This document shows, piece by piece, positions 54,522 through 64,000 of a stretch of 64,000 nt of DNA. The notes beneath the pieces were generated by a model. The model was not told the origin of the DNA. It did not search any database and worked only from the letters and a program-made list of their open reading frames with translations. A program made the position numbers and the translations under genes. Location: NCBI RefSeq assembly GCF_020740795.1, contig NC_067290.1:18485001-18549000 (forward strand), given 5' to 3'. Within the stretch, counting starts at the first letter, position 1. Every line of letters starts with the position of its first letter. Source of the DNA: Apus apus. Lineage: Eukaryota > Chordata > Aves > Apodiformes > Apodidae.

Positions 54522-55111
54522 GTAGGCTGGCACAGGGACCTCTCACCTTCTCTCTTACTAGCTCTTCATCTTTTCCTCCTGTACTTTCCCAATCACTCAT
54601 GTTTTTCCAACTCTCCCTTGTAAATCAAGTCAGTTTTATTACTGCAAATAAACTTTAGCTGAATTAACAGGAGATGAGGAACAAACAAGTCAGTTTAAAG
54701 GAAGACTAACTGAATACTGTGGGAAGCACAGAGCAGGGCAGGTTTCTACCTGCAACCATCTGCAAGGGAATCCTAACAGTCTTGTTTCTTGTGTTTACAC
54801 TTGTAAACGTGCTGGGATTATTATTAACCCTTATTGCAACAGCTGGCTCAGCTCCCAAGGATGTAGGAAGGAGCCTTGCTTTAAAAGCTTAAAATATACA
54901 GTTCTCTTTTGCCTGTGCTCCCAATGGGGAGGTTTTAGTGCTATTAAGTCTCTGGCTTTATGGGAAGCTGCAGTATGTAAGGAATAGGTAATTTGAGGGT
55001 GAGAACAGGCCATGGAATTTAATGCTACATAGTGATACACTGAATAAATTGCTATAAAGAACTAACTCTTCTTAAATAGAATTATTATTTTTTTCTTTTT
55101 TTTTTTTCCAG

Positions 55112-55205
55112 AGGAGATGAAACAGCCTAATTGGGTGGATGGGAGACAAAGCCAGGGAAAGGGAAGTGGCTTTTTTTCCATTGTGCTGCAAACCTGTGGA
55201 TAAAG
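55112..55205 (+). other. Candidate noncoding exon with long polypyrimidine tract
   Basis: A T-rich tract ending TTTTTTTTTCCAG precedes a 94-bp segment ending AAAG|GTAAAG. Together with 54465-54521 it forms an exon-intron-exon pattern with a 590-bp intron on the plus strand, convergent with CNTN3. No transcript evidence is available. Confidence 0.25.
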
Positions 55206-55537
55206 GTAAAGCTCAACAGCTCAAGCTGAGCCTCGGGTCCCTGCCCCACGCACGTCTGGCTCCTCTGGGGCAACACCAGGATGTTTTAACAACCTTATTC
55301 CTCTTCTCCCTCCTGCCCTGCTTGCTGTAGGCACAGGTCTGGGAACACGGGTTGGGATTTTAGTCTTTTGGCAGCAAAGCTACTGTGAGGGAAACTGCTC
55401 CTCTCCTGCCAAGAAGTGCCAGTTAGCAGAAATATTATGAAGAGTTTTTAGAGGCAGTAAATCCCTGTGTGAGCAAATATATAATGCAGACAAGCAACAC
55501 TCTGAAATACTCTAGGATCCCTCGATATAATAAATAT

Positions 55538-55543
55538 TTTATT
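55538..55543 (-). promoter_or_regulatory. Candidate distal poly(A) signal for CNTN3
   Basis: AATAAA on the minus strand about 1.86 kb after the stop. It is followed 30-50 bases later by a GU-rich stretch (GAGTGTTGCTTGTCTG), the expected downstream element. The intervening 55.5-56.3 kb is AT-rich and UTR-like. It may give a longer transcript than the proximal site. Confidence 0.35.
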
Positions 55544-56310
55544 AGAGTAATAGAAAAAAATGCATACAGATAACCATAGGATACACACACAACTGGAAGT
55601 TTAAGGATAGATTTCAAACTTTTCAATATGAAACAAGGTATTTGGTACATATCTCATGGAGATATATAACTAGAAATTAAAGGATACCATTGAATTCCAT
55701 GAAAATGGCAATACAGGAACATAGACTAGAATTTGTGAAACAAGAATAGAAAGATTCACCCTTTGTTGCATGAAAGATAACTATATAATTACTAGTAACA
55801 CCTGTTTTCCATCTCCCACCCCCTCCCCATTTGCAAGTGTCTGAAAACATCACTGGTTAGCCACATTGAAAAGCAACTAGCCATTTATAACTAGGTATGT
55901 ACAGTATATACAGATCGTGCTGACTTCAGCAGTCGGCAGATATTTCATCTGGATGTGATACTAATATGGGAATTTGCTATCTGAATGCACAACAAGGTAT
56001 TATTTTTCTACAGTGCTACCGTAATTTCATTATTCCTGGTTCTCTCCCCTTATATTTCTGTGTGTCATAGTAATACTGTGAGATTTTTAACAATGCAAAC
56101 CAATGTCTTTAAAAGAATGTTTTGTGTCACATGAACCCTTGTTCTGCCATATATGTGGGCAGCTCTTTAAGAGGTGCCCGAGAGGCTGTTTTGGCTGAAC
56201 TCACAACTGTAGAAGTCAAATGTACCACGTTTTAATGTATCTTGACTATATTGCAATGAAAGAAAGAAGAGATTTCTCTAAAATAGCAAGCCTGAAGTGT
56301 CTTTGTGTCA

Positions 56311-56316
56311 TTTATT
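56311..56316 (-). promoter_or_regulatory. Candidate proximal poly(A) signal for CNTN3
   Basis: AATAAA reads on the minus strand about 1.08 kb after the CNTN3 stop. An ATTAAA variant follows at 56231-56236. Neither has a striking GU-rich downstream element, so usage is uncertain. Confidence 0.3.
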
Positions 56317-56529
56317 GTAACCTATAGTATTGTCATAAACTTACCAGAATCATACAACAGTCATGGGGTGCATTAGAGCTAGACCAGGTGAGATAATTTT
56401 GAATTGGCTAAAGAGCAGCAGGAAGGAGAGTTATGAATGTAACACTGAATTAAGGATGAGTTTACAGTGCAGAGCAATAAACAAAAGAGCAAGTTAATTT
56501 GGGGCTGCATATTTCAAAGCACCACATCA

Positions 56530-56780
56530 CAAGGTAGGGAGGTGGCTGAAGTCCCTTTTCGTAAGGCCATGGTGCAACTGCATTTCAACTGGGCACTTTT
56601 GTTAGGGAAACACTGACAGGAGTTCAGAGAAGGACAACAAAAATGATGCTGAAAGTGGGAAAACTTGGATATGAATGAAGGACCTGGTTAAAAAAATACA
56701 AGGTAGGGTTATAAGATTATCTTTGTAGTCTGTTGATAGATAGAAAGGTCAAGTGATTGAAAAGATAAGGGACAAAACAG
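56530..56780 (+). mobile_element. Ancient CR1/L3-like fragment, highly diverged
   Basis: The phrases GTAAGGCCATGGTGCAACTG and TTCAGAGAAGGACAACAAAA, followed by ATGATGCTGAAAGTGGG, recall the old amniote CR1/L3 consensus. The match is patchy and the copy is much older than the avian CR1 copies listed. It sits antisense inside the probable CNTN3 3' UTR or just beyond it. Limits are approximate. Confidence 0.5.
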
Positions 56781-57397
56781 AGAGCCTTCTCTGAAACACC
56801 TCTGACATCATTTAAGAGCAGTAGTGGAAGGTCTTGCCTCTTGGACATCCCAACATTGACTGGGCACAACTAACGCCCACTGTGACTTTACCTTCCAACT
56901 TTGATTTCTTCCTAGATTGAGAGTAATTTCTCTAAAGGGCACTAAGAAAACTGGATTCTGACCCAGTTTTAAGGAGAACTGCTTGGTCCCACGTGCGACT
57001 GTCCCAGTTGCCAACAGAACTCTGTCTCCCACTTCAACTTCACATGTGGAAGATCTGAACATGCAGGAAATACCCAAACCACCTCAGTGTCACTCCCAGC
57101 TCTGATCACAGTGCCATCACTCCCCCTCTCTCTTACATTGTATCTGAAGTATGTAATATGTAAACTCCTTTGGTTCAAGTATTAAGGCATTTTAGACTCC
57201 TTTTTAAAGGATTTGCTAAATTTTACATTGTATTTTTTTTTTACTTCAACCTACAGTGAAATGTAAAGAATTTAAAAACACGTCAGGATAAAAGAAAAAC
57301 ATGCATTAAACACTGCAGTGTTTTTGTGGTTTTTTTTTAAAAGCACTTTTCTGAAGTAACCAATTCATTTTGTTTCCCAGGAAATGAGAAGGTCTAA

Positions 57398-57498
57398 TCA
57401 CAACACTGAGTTAAGAGTCAACGAAAATATTGTTGGTAAAAAGCTGGATACACTGAAGATATTCAAGACTGATGGACCAGAACCTCTTGCATCCATAC
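57398..57498 (-). CDS. CNTN3: Contactin-3 terminal coding exon: GPI-anchor signal and stop
   Basis: This last coding segment starts after the acceptor tttgccacag with GT, completing serine AGT. It then encodes 32 residues beginning MDARGSG and ending LTLNSVL, followed by TGA. A small-residue stretch (RGSGPS) followed by a hydrophobic tail (roughly FLPTIFSLTL) is the layout of a GPI-attachment signal. The serine of RGS has 26 residues after it, the same spacing I recall for CNTN3 and CNTN4. The tail is cleaved off when the GPI anchor is added in the ER, leaving the adhesion molecule on the outer face of the membrane. Only the MDARGS start is conserved with the mammalian CNTN3 tail I remember; the hydrophobic part has diverged, as is usual for such signals. 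The exon continues into the 3' UTR. Confidence 0.92.
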
Positions 57499-58052
57499 CT
57501 GTGGCAAATGGAAAAGGTCAGGATTAAATGAAAGCTTGAATATCTGCTCTGTCAAATTATCACTCTTCCTAGAAACTAACAAATATTTTTGTCTTTTTTT
57601 ATTTCTGACCAGCAATTAAAATTTCCAAAAAAATACACTAGTTTTAAAGGACAGTAATCTACTGCAAAATGCTGGCACTGTACTAATGGGCTGTACATTC
57701 AAAGTGATAAGATATTTTTTTACTTTCCTTTTTTTCATTCTTATGTTTTTAATACCAATTTACATGGTAATTTGCCAGTTCCACAGAAGCAAGTCTGTCA
57801 TGCATAAGGGCATGAAGACTGTTAATTGCTTTTCTTTATATTACCTTATTACCATACAATATACAAGTATTAATTCATTTTTTTCTCCCCATCCATAAGG
57901 ACTCTGTACCTATAAAGACAGGCTGTGCCAACTGCAAATGCAGTAATGATTCAGTGCAGCAGGGCAGAGACCTGTCTGTACACTGGGGCTGCTGTACAGA
58001 AGGTTCAGGTAATAACACATGACAAAAGAATAGTGATTCAGCCTCAACCTAC
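57499..58052 (-). other. CNTN3 last intron (phase 1)
   Basis: A 554-bp GT-AG intron between the FnIII-4 exon and the GPI-signal exon. It is AT-rich and holds T-rich runs. I see no repeat or other gene in it. An open frame on the plus strand (57686-57898) is hydrophobic only because of the T-rich composition. Confidence 0.9.
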
Positions 58053-58221
58053 TGGCTAGTCTGGGAATCAGGATCTGATCACTGCTGGTGCCATCTCCTC
58101 CCTCAGTTGTTGCTTTTACTTCTATAATGTAATCTTCATTAGACTGCAGCACGAGTTCAGCTGTTGGCTTGTCTGTGTTCAGCACCTTCATGCTGGGCTG
58201 GCTGCTGGTCCTGTACAAAAC
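58053..58221 (-). CDS. CNTN3: Contactin-3 exon: C-terminal half of FnIII domain 4
   Basis: This 169-bp coding exon encodes 56 codons plus one base. It starts VLYRTSSQPS and ends SDQILIPRLA, and the last base A pairs with GT of the final exon to make a serine. The acceptor is tgtgttgcag; the donor is A|GTAGGT. The sequence EDYIIEVKATTEGGDGTSSDQI is the last strand pair of the fourth FnIII domain. The contactin signature GGDG is intact, and the stretch from IIEVKATT onward matches CNTN3 better than CNTN4 (IIEIKPFS) or CNTN5 (IIEVRAYS). The open frame runs past the donor into the intron (to 57910), which is fortuitous. Its upstream intron carries a short tandem duplication (58255-58299) close to the acceptor. 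Confidence 0.95.
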
Positions 58222-60091
58222 CTGCAACACAAGCAAAGAGCCAAAGTGTGTCATTTCTTACATAAAGGGACCTTTACTTCTTATATAAAGGGACCTGTAC
58301 AGTCATTATTTGTGTTTCATAGAGACAAGGTTTCAGTCTTATAAAAGACAGGATGAGAGCAAAGCTCTGATTTTTGGTTAATGTTACAGGGCAGAATTGC
58401 ATTTAAAGACAGAAGGTAACATCAGGCTCTTCTATTTCAGCTTTAATCTAAAATGGCACAATGTGTAATGATAACAAATGAAGAATATATTCTGTTGAGT
58501 GCTTTAATAATGTCTTGTTCTATAAATTACCCCACCATTTGGACTCTGCCATTATCTAGATCAGCTTCTTATGCCAATAGGTAGTTTGGGAAGGGGAGAA
58601 CTAATTGACACTGCAGACTATGCTGGGAGATGTTCTGCAAGTGCTGAATGATTATTCTGTCATGAACCTTAATTGCATTTGGTGTCTTATGTTGTAAAGA
58701 CTGGGAGCTACAGGTGACCACCACAATCCACTGCTTGCAGCATCAGGCAAGAGGAGGGATTCAAGACCCACATGAGCCTCTCCTGAAGATCCAGTGAGCT
58801 CGAAGGGTCCCCAGTGCCAGTGATGAGACTTGGCACAGAGAGGGGTACGTCCTGGCAGAGCTAAAAAACTCTGTGGATTCAGTGCATCCTCCTGGCAGAG
58901 TTCCACAAATCTGACCAGCAGGTAAGCCTGGGAGTTTCTCAGTGCAAAACCCATCCATCCCAACTCCCCAAAAGCAAAGGTAGTGATGATGAAATGGGGG
59001 GAAAAAAATGCAAAGTCACTGGAATTACAGACAGGGTGCCACCCTGGAGCCACATTCCTAACACGGTGCCTGGCTGTAAAGCTCCTGGAGGGGGACCCAG
59101 GCCTGTGGCTCACTTCCACAGGGACTGAACTATGGCTGCTCTGCTCTTTTCCATGTCAGTTGTTGGCTCTTCTTGCTGCCCTTTGTGTTCTGGAATAAAA
59201 ACAACCCCCTAAGAAGGCCTTTCCTTCAGCAGAATTAACCAGCATTATTAAGATTCAGCTTATCCTTGTGTACTTCATGTTGTTATCCACAGGGGAACCT
59301 GAAACTGTTGTGGGAGACAGAGTATGCAGTGTGAAACTCTCCCTGGTATGTTTTTGGGTCAGGTACTGTCTTACAAAATCAGGTGCCTTATCTAAGCTGT
59401 AAACATGTATTTGTTGCCAACAGAACTCAACATTACATACTCAGATCTTCAGCATAAATCTTTTATGCAGGAACAGATCGTGTGGGATCCAGGTGTAACA
59501 GCTCATCACCAACATCCTCAGCTATTCTCTTAAACATCCTTGAGGTACATGACAGATGAAAATACTTGTACATTTGTGCTCTGATCAGATTTAGAAGAGA
59601 TGTAGCAATGGAATTTCTATCAAGACAGTGAGCATGTCTGACAGGAGGTAAGAAGAAGGTTTAAGGCTGTCAGCTTGATGTGTGTGGCACTAAAAAGTGC
59701 ACCTGCCCAGCAATGGAAACTTGACCCATCAGCTATATCTTGGATTCTGTCTCATGCTCTTGGTAACATATTTATAGTGTTTTACATAGGATAAGTGTTA
59801 TACTTAGCCATGTTTGGATAAGTGGGATCCCAAAAGCTGGCAGCAGCATCTGCAGCTCCTGGCTTTGTTTGCCTGAGGAGCAGAAGGCATTCAGTGGACT
59901 GTTAATGGGATGAGGAACCAGGGTTTGTGAGACACTGTTGAAATATTATGTAAATATATAAAAAGGAGACACTACTGAAATGGTTCACAGGTGGTGTTGT
60001 GCATTCTCTGAGCTCACTGCCTTGCAAACAGACAAGAAGCAGCAAACTGTGGGTTGCTTTCAGATGTTTTTTCTGGTCTGTTTTCACTTAC
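58222..60091 (-). other. CNTN3 intron within FnIII domain 4 (phase 0)
   Basis: A 1,870-bp GT-AG intron. The only structure I see is a 23-bp tandem duplication at 58255-58299 near its acceptor. A 155-codon open frame on the minus strand (58652-59119) has no recognisable domain or splice context. Confidence 0.9.
58255..58299. repeat. Two-copy 23-bp tandem duplication in intron
   Basis: The phrase TTCTTAYATAAAGGGACCT occurs twice, starting at 58255 and 58278, with small differences. On the minus strand it lies about 35-80 bases upstream of the 58221 acceptor, where a branch point would be expected. Confidence 0.8.
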
Positions 60092-60204
60092 CTTATACCC
60101 TGTCACCTCGGACTCATTCTCCATAGCTCTTACTTCCTCCCAGCTGAGGATTACTCTGGAGTCAGAGACGTTCCACATGACATTTCCTGGTGGTTGACTG
60201 GGTG
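60092..60204 (-). CDS. CNTN3: Contactin-3 exon: N-terminal half of FnIII domain 4
   Basis: This 113-bp coding exon begins with two bases that complete a split proline codon (C|CA) from the preceding exon, giving the junction [12 protein letters not shown]. It then encodes 37 whole codons ending VTGYK. The acceptor is tttgaag and the donor is GTAAGT directly after the AAG lysine codon, so the next intron is phase 0. The core tryptophan of the FnIII B strand is present in ILSWEEV, and [11 protein letters not shown] is a hallmark of the CNTN3/4/5/6 group. Two N-glycosylation sequons occur (NVS, NES). The split codon and reading frame agree exactly with both neighbouring exons, which is strong internal evidence that this is real coding sequence. 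Confidence 0.95.
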
Positions 60205-63200
60205 CTTCAAATACATAATAAAAACATGACTTTAATTTAATTGGCATGAGTGATTTATTCTACAATAGGAAATAATAGTTCAGGTAATTGACTGTCATTA
60301 CATGTCGGATGCAAAAGCAACTCCAAGGCAGCCTCATCATTTGTACACTTAATGGTTCAGAGACTAAATTGGAAAAACAGAAGGAAGGAAAAACAGAATG
60401 GCACATAAATGTTATTTCTGAAGTTGCATTATCTGTTGATGGTCCTTCATTAAATACAGCCAAACAAAAGCATATGTCTCAGGACATGGGTGATCAATTA
60501 GAACCAACTCTAATGAAACCATGATGGTAACAGACAATTTCTAGTTTTAGTATATTGCCAAGAATAAGCAAATACTTCACAACAGATTATTTGTTAGACA
60601 AATGTAGTCTTGATGAATATTGTAATCTACATGCTATGCTGATTTATTTATCATACTTGTAAGGTAAAAGCATTTGAGAGAATTTTTTTGTTGTAGTTCT
60701 TTTAACTTGAGGCATGATTTGTGAACCACAGTCTGTACCATTTCTGTATGTGCAGCTGGAACAGTAGTGGGATTAGGCCAATGAAATCTAGAGGGGGTTT
60801 TTTTGTTCATTAACCATCTGAGACTGTTATTTTCAGAAAGAACACTGTGCTTTTGGCTGTAGACTTTCATATATCTTGAAACTGCCAAGCTTTCAGGGAA
60901 GGCGAAGGTAAGTGCAAACCTCTTAAGATGCCTCAAGTTGGCTTCCCAGAAAATGGGTCATGCAGTGACACAATCAACTACTAAAATCTTTTCTAAATGT
61001 GTTAAGGAAAACAATTTACTTTTGCTGTCACCTAGTGGAGGCAGCTGCTGCTTAGGTGGACCACACCACACTTTGATGTTGAAAGTTCCAATATGAAACA
61101 CTAACAGGGGTTATAAACACTCCTAGGAAGGTGCTTATGAGTTGTTTTTTGTTTCTTTTCCCCCCTCTTATTTTTACACAGGTAACTCCCTACCTTCTTT
61201 CCATGAGTAGTCAGATAAAAACCCACCTGATTATACTTCTTAACACAGAGCAGACACAAAAATTTAAGAGTGAGACTTACAAGTATTTTTCTAAAGTTTA
61301 ACAACCACTCATAGATACTTCTTTGCAGTATTTGCCTTTTTCATGATTTAACCTGATGCACTAATAGCTGCTTTTTTTAAATGTAAGAGGAGACTGTTTA
61401 ACTCCTGAGAATGAATTATCACAGCATATATGAACAGTTTTCACACTGAGATATTAAAGATGAATTTCAAAAAAAATGAGTCATTCCTTTAAATCCACAA
61501 TGGAATAATATGACATATGGAAAAAAATGAAGAGTAATTATATATTAAAAATCTGTAAGCCTCTACCACTTGGCTTATGGAAGTGATTCAGCAGGCTCCA
61601 ATTCACTTCAGATACCAAAGCCTTCAATAATCTTCAGTGTTTAGAACTGCAGAAATTTGTAATGGGTCAGATCCTGAACCACCACCTCAGGTAAGTACAT
61701 GCCCAGGGCTAAATGTTCCAATAAGCTACATGGATTTCTCTGGAACTCCTCAGATGCTTAGAGCTGGTCACAGACACTGGTGTTTCTCTGAATTAGAAAT
61801 GATGGGCTGAATATTTTGTAGTATTAAGACCTTCTAAATATGAAGTACCTGTCACATCTTGCCTTATAAACTTAGGTCTTTTCCAGTTAACTGCCATTTT
61901 GTATTGCTATATCTTATACAACAAAGCTACACTTATTATCATGGGCAGAGAACACAAATATTTCAAATATAAAAGCAAAGATACTTTGATTGTTAAAGAC
62001 AAACACAGACTTTTCAATCTTGCAATACATTGCCAATTGCAGTGAAGTATTTGTGTTTCTTGTTATGGTTACTAATTAGCAAGGAGCTGCCTGTAGGGTC
62101 AATGTGAATGCAGTTGTGTGTGGACATCCCTCACAGTGAAAAACATCAATCACACACATTCCCAAGTTAAGGCAGAAACTGGAACTGATCAAAATTAATA
62201 CATTTGATTGAAGAAAATCAGTTTCTGCTGCAGCACTACAGAGAAATATTTGGCTTTGTTAATTCAATTAGAAGTTAGCAAAATCCTTCAACCTGACATT
62301 ACCCTGTACTGCCTTGAGTTTACTCTCTTTGTTCACCAGCAAGATACATGGACATAATGCAACTGATTTTTTGTTTTATTTCAATATTCAAGTGATCTTG
62401 ACTAAGAGCCTGATCCAGATCCTGTTTAACCAGTAGGAGCAGATGCTTGTCCAGTTCTACTTCACACATCCCAAGGGCAGGTGCTCACTAAAAAACAGGA
62501 CTGAAAAATCAGTGAGCTGCCCAGGCTGGCACAACCTGCTCTACTGAGCAGTCAGCAGCCACCAAGATGATTAATTAGAGAAACCTTTTCATCACATGTC
62601 AGGTTCAGGCTATAGGCAGTGAGTTACATCAGTCAGTTTGTGGTAACTGTGCATATATTTATACTCTAGCAAAGATGTTAATCTGGTTTAGTCCTCAGTG
62701 ACAGAGAGCACTAATTTCTGCATACAGTAATTTCTGACAAACTGGCTTATTTTACTCTATTGATGATGAGACTACTTTTGGTAGAAGGATGTTAATGACT
62801 ATTCCAGGGCATTTGACCTTTCAGACAGATTTAATTGGGAATTCTTGTGAGTCTCTCAGAAATACTTCAAGATTGATGACCCTGATTCTGAGTTGTGTTA
62901 CAAATGCAAGAGCACACTAAAAATATTTCCATTTGTAGAAAAATTAGTGCAGCCTTTGACAGACTGTTCTCCAGCCTAATTTCTCCATTTATTAGGAAAG
63001 TGGCCTCTTGTGTAATTTGTTCAAGGGGAAGCAGTGGCCATGAAGGATTGCTTTGCATGAACTGTATGAGGATCATTGCATTTCAAAAGCCATGCCTTAG
63101 AGAACTTATAAATGTGCTACAAAACCCTGAAAAATTCAACAAGCTGCCTTTTTTTTTTTTTTTCTCCTTCCAAATAAAATAAATTTTTCTTTGAAAATTC

Positions 63201-63479
63201 TTCCAGTCATAAGCAGAAGAATAAAACTGCTATGAAGAAATTATGTATCTTACTTGAGCTCCACTGGCATGGCTGAGTTTTATTTACTCATCCCTCTGAA
63301 GCAGCAGAGGGTAGAAAACAGGAGAGCTGTGGCTCTGTTTAATTGTGTTACTCCTCTAAGTATGAAAATTTAGGTCATTTATGTCTATTGCAATTCCCAG
63401 TAATGTGCCTGGTTTTCATTGCCCTGCAAGGGCTAACACACCATTATTTCTCTTCCCACTTGAAATTCAAGTTACTTAC
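60205..63479 (-). other. CNTN3 intron between FnIII domains 3 and 4 (phase 1)
   Basis: A 3,275-bp GT-AG intron at the domain boundary. It is AT-rich and contains traces of old interspersed repeats (motifs GGGTCAGATCCTGAACC near 61664 and GAGCCTGATCCAGATCCTG near 62406), plus a poly-T run near 63149. No other gene signal is visible. Confidence 0.9.
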
Positions 63480-63666
63480 GTGTCTTTTTGGTGGTAGCAT
63501 TTACTGTGGCACTGAAGGGACCTGCTCCAGCACTGTTATAAGCACGCACAGCTGTGTAGTATGCTAAGTTGCTCTTCAAACCTGTTATTCTTATTGATGT
63601 CTCATTCCCTGCAGCTTTTACTCTGTTTGAAGATTCTTCTTTTCCACCATTATTCCAGTACCTAAC
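63480..63666 (-). CDS. CNTN3: Contactin-3 exon: C-terminal half of FnIII domain 3
   Basis: This 187-bp internal coding exon starts in frame and encodes 62 residues plus the first base of a split codon. It begins VRYWNNGGKEESS and ends FSATVNATTKKT. On the minus strand it is preceded by the acceptor ctactag and followed by the donor GTAAGT. The residues YYTAVRAYNSAGAGPFS are the typical F and G strands of a fibronectin type III domain. Two N-glycosylation sequons are visible (NET, NAT). Contactins are GPI-anchored neuronal adhesion molecules of the Ig superfamily, with six Ig and four FnIII domains, acting on the axon surface. The closest match I know is CNTN3 (BIG-1/PANG); CNTN4 has YHLAVKAYNSAG and CNTN5 has YHFTVRAYNGAG at this place. 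The exon encoding the first half of the domain lies beyond the right edge of the window. Confidence 0.93.
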
Positions 63667-64000
63667 CTAGTAGATATAGAACAAAACCATTTTACATCTC
63701 CCATGGAATGGACCCTTCACCCACAGCATTGCATTTTGACTCCATTAAGTGCTTTTTTTCCCTCAGCTGGAAAAGGTGGAAATACATTAAAGTTTCAAAA
63801 TTATCTTTACTATGTAAAAAAAAATAAATATTCTTCTTCATCTGCTTTTTATGCCTGATGCTCTTTTTAGTATGACTGGAGGACAAGGAGACTGAAATAT
63901 GAGATCTTGCTTGAATGAAAAATGGCAAGAGGAAAAACCATTACTGCATCTTAAAAGTAAGCAACTCAGAAAACTGTGTCTTACAAAGTAGTTTCTTTGG
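63667..64000 (-). other. CNTN3 intron within FnIII domain 3, cut by window edge
   Basis: The sequence upstream of the 63666 exon is intronic up to the window edge. It ends with the acceptor ctactag next to the exon. The next upstream exon, encoding the first half of FnIII domain 3, is not in the window. A 78-codon open frame here is not coding. Confidence 0.8.

Larger units (their letters stand above)
49021..55537. other. Intergenic between desert and CNTN3 3' end; possible plus-strand transcript
   Basis: No recognised protein gene. The right half holds the CpG/YY1 patch and the three exon-like segments listed separately. The 137-codon plus frame and 120-codon minus frame across 52.2-52.7 kb overlap each other and show no known domain. 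Confidence 0.55.
56311..57397 (-). other. CNTN3: Candidate CNTN3 3' untranslated region, end uncertain
   Basis: The sequence below the TGA at 57398-57400 has no further coding signal on the minus strand and must hold at least the beginning of the 3' UTR. I drew the far limit at the first canonical AATAAA on the minus strand (56311-56316). The UTR could stop earlier or run on to the distal signal at 55538. It contains an ancient CR1/L3-like fragment in the opposite orientation (56530-56780). Extent is inferred only from hexamers. Confidence 0.4.

Noticed and set aside
57398..63666. Assignment of the contactin to CNTN5
   Set aside because: My first reading, but remembered CNTN5 has TKKSPPSQAPSNL, PLANESEVVGYKV and a SYSGGKITS tail, which do not fit. 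The residues here match CNTN3.

Overview
The window looks like nuclear DNA from a bird. The evidence is three clear CR1 retrotransposon 3' ends of avian type and one weaker one, a low density of recognisable repeats, short introns, and a vertebrate neural gene with canonical splice sites. I cannot name the species or order.

Only one gene is firmly supported: the 3' end of a contactin gene on the minus strand, at the right edge (57.4-63.7 kb). Four coding exons join in frame across GT-AG introns (phases 1, 0, 1). They encode the C-terminal half of the third fibronectin type III (FnIII) domain, the whole fourth FnIII domain, and a C-terminal GPI-attachment signal ending in a stop codon. Residues such as [52 protein letters not shown] and the MDARGS start of the tail match my memory of contactin-3 (CNTN3, BIG-1/PANG). 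They fit CNTN4, CNTN5 or CNTN1 clearly less well. The rest of the gene, including six Ig domains and the earlier FnIII domains, lies beyond 64000. A 3' UTR probably follows the stop towards lower coordinates, with candidate poly(A) signals near 56.3 and 55.5 kb.

The remaining 57 kb downstream of CNTN3 reads as a gene desert. In mammals the downstream neighbour is PDZRN3 after a long gap, and I infer the same intergenic space here. It holds CR1 fragments (2.6, 10.4-10.9, 21.7 and 36.5-36.7 kb), an ancient CR1/L3-like fragment (56.5-56.8 kb), a degenerate palindromic amniote repeat (15.4 kb), microsatellites (an ATC array at 20.97 kb), a three-copy 21-bp minisatellite (48.96 kb), and several AT- and homeobox-site-rich stretches that look like conserved enhancers. 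Two of these stretches (13.2 and 26.2 kb) share the 11-mer TTAATTTGCAT.

The many open frames of 60-225 codons in the desert show no recognisable domain, no consistent splice context and no similarity I can place, so I do not call them genes. The most interesting unexplained signal is a run of plus-strand splice-like exons between a small CpG/YY1 patch at 52.6 kb and the antisense side of the CNTN3 last exon at 57.4 kb. It could be an unannotated antisense or convergent noncoding transcript. Nothing in the window is prokaryotic, viral, CRISPR-like or a clear RNA gene.
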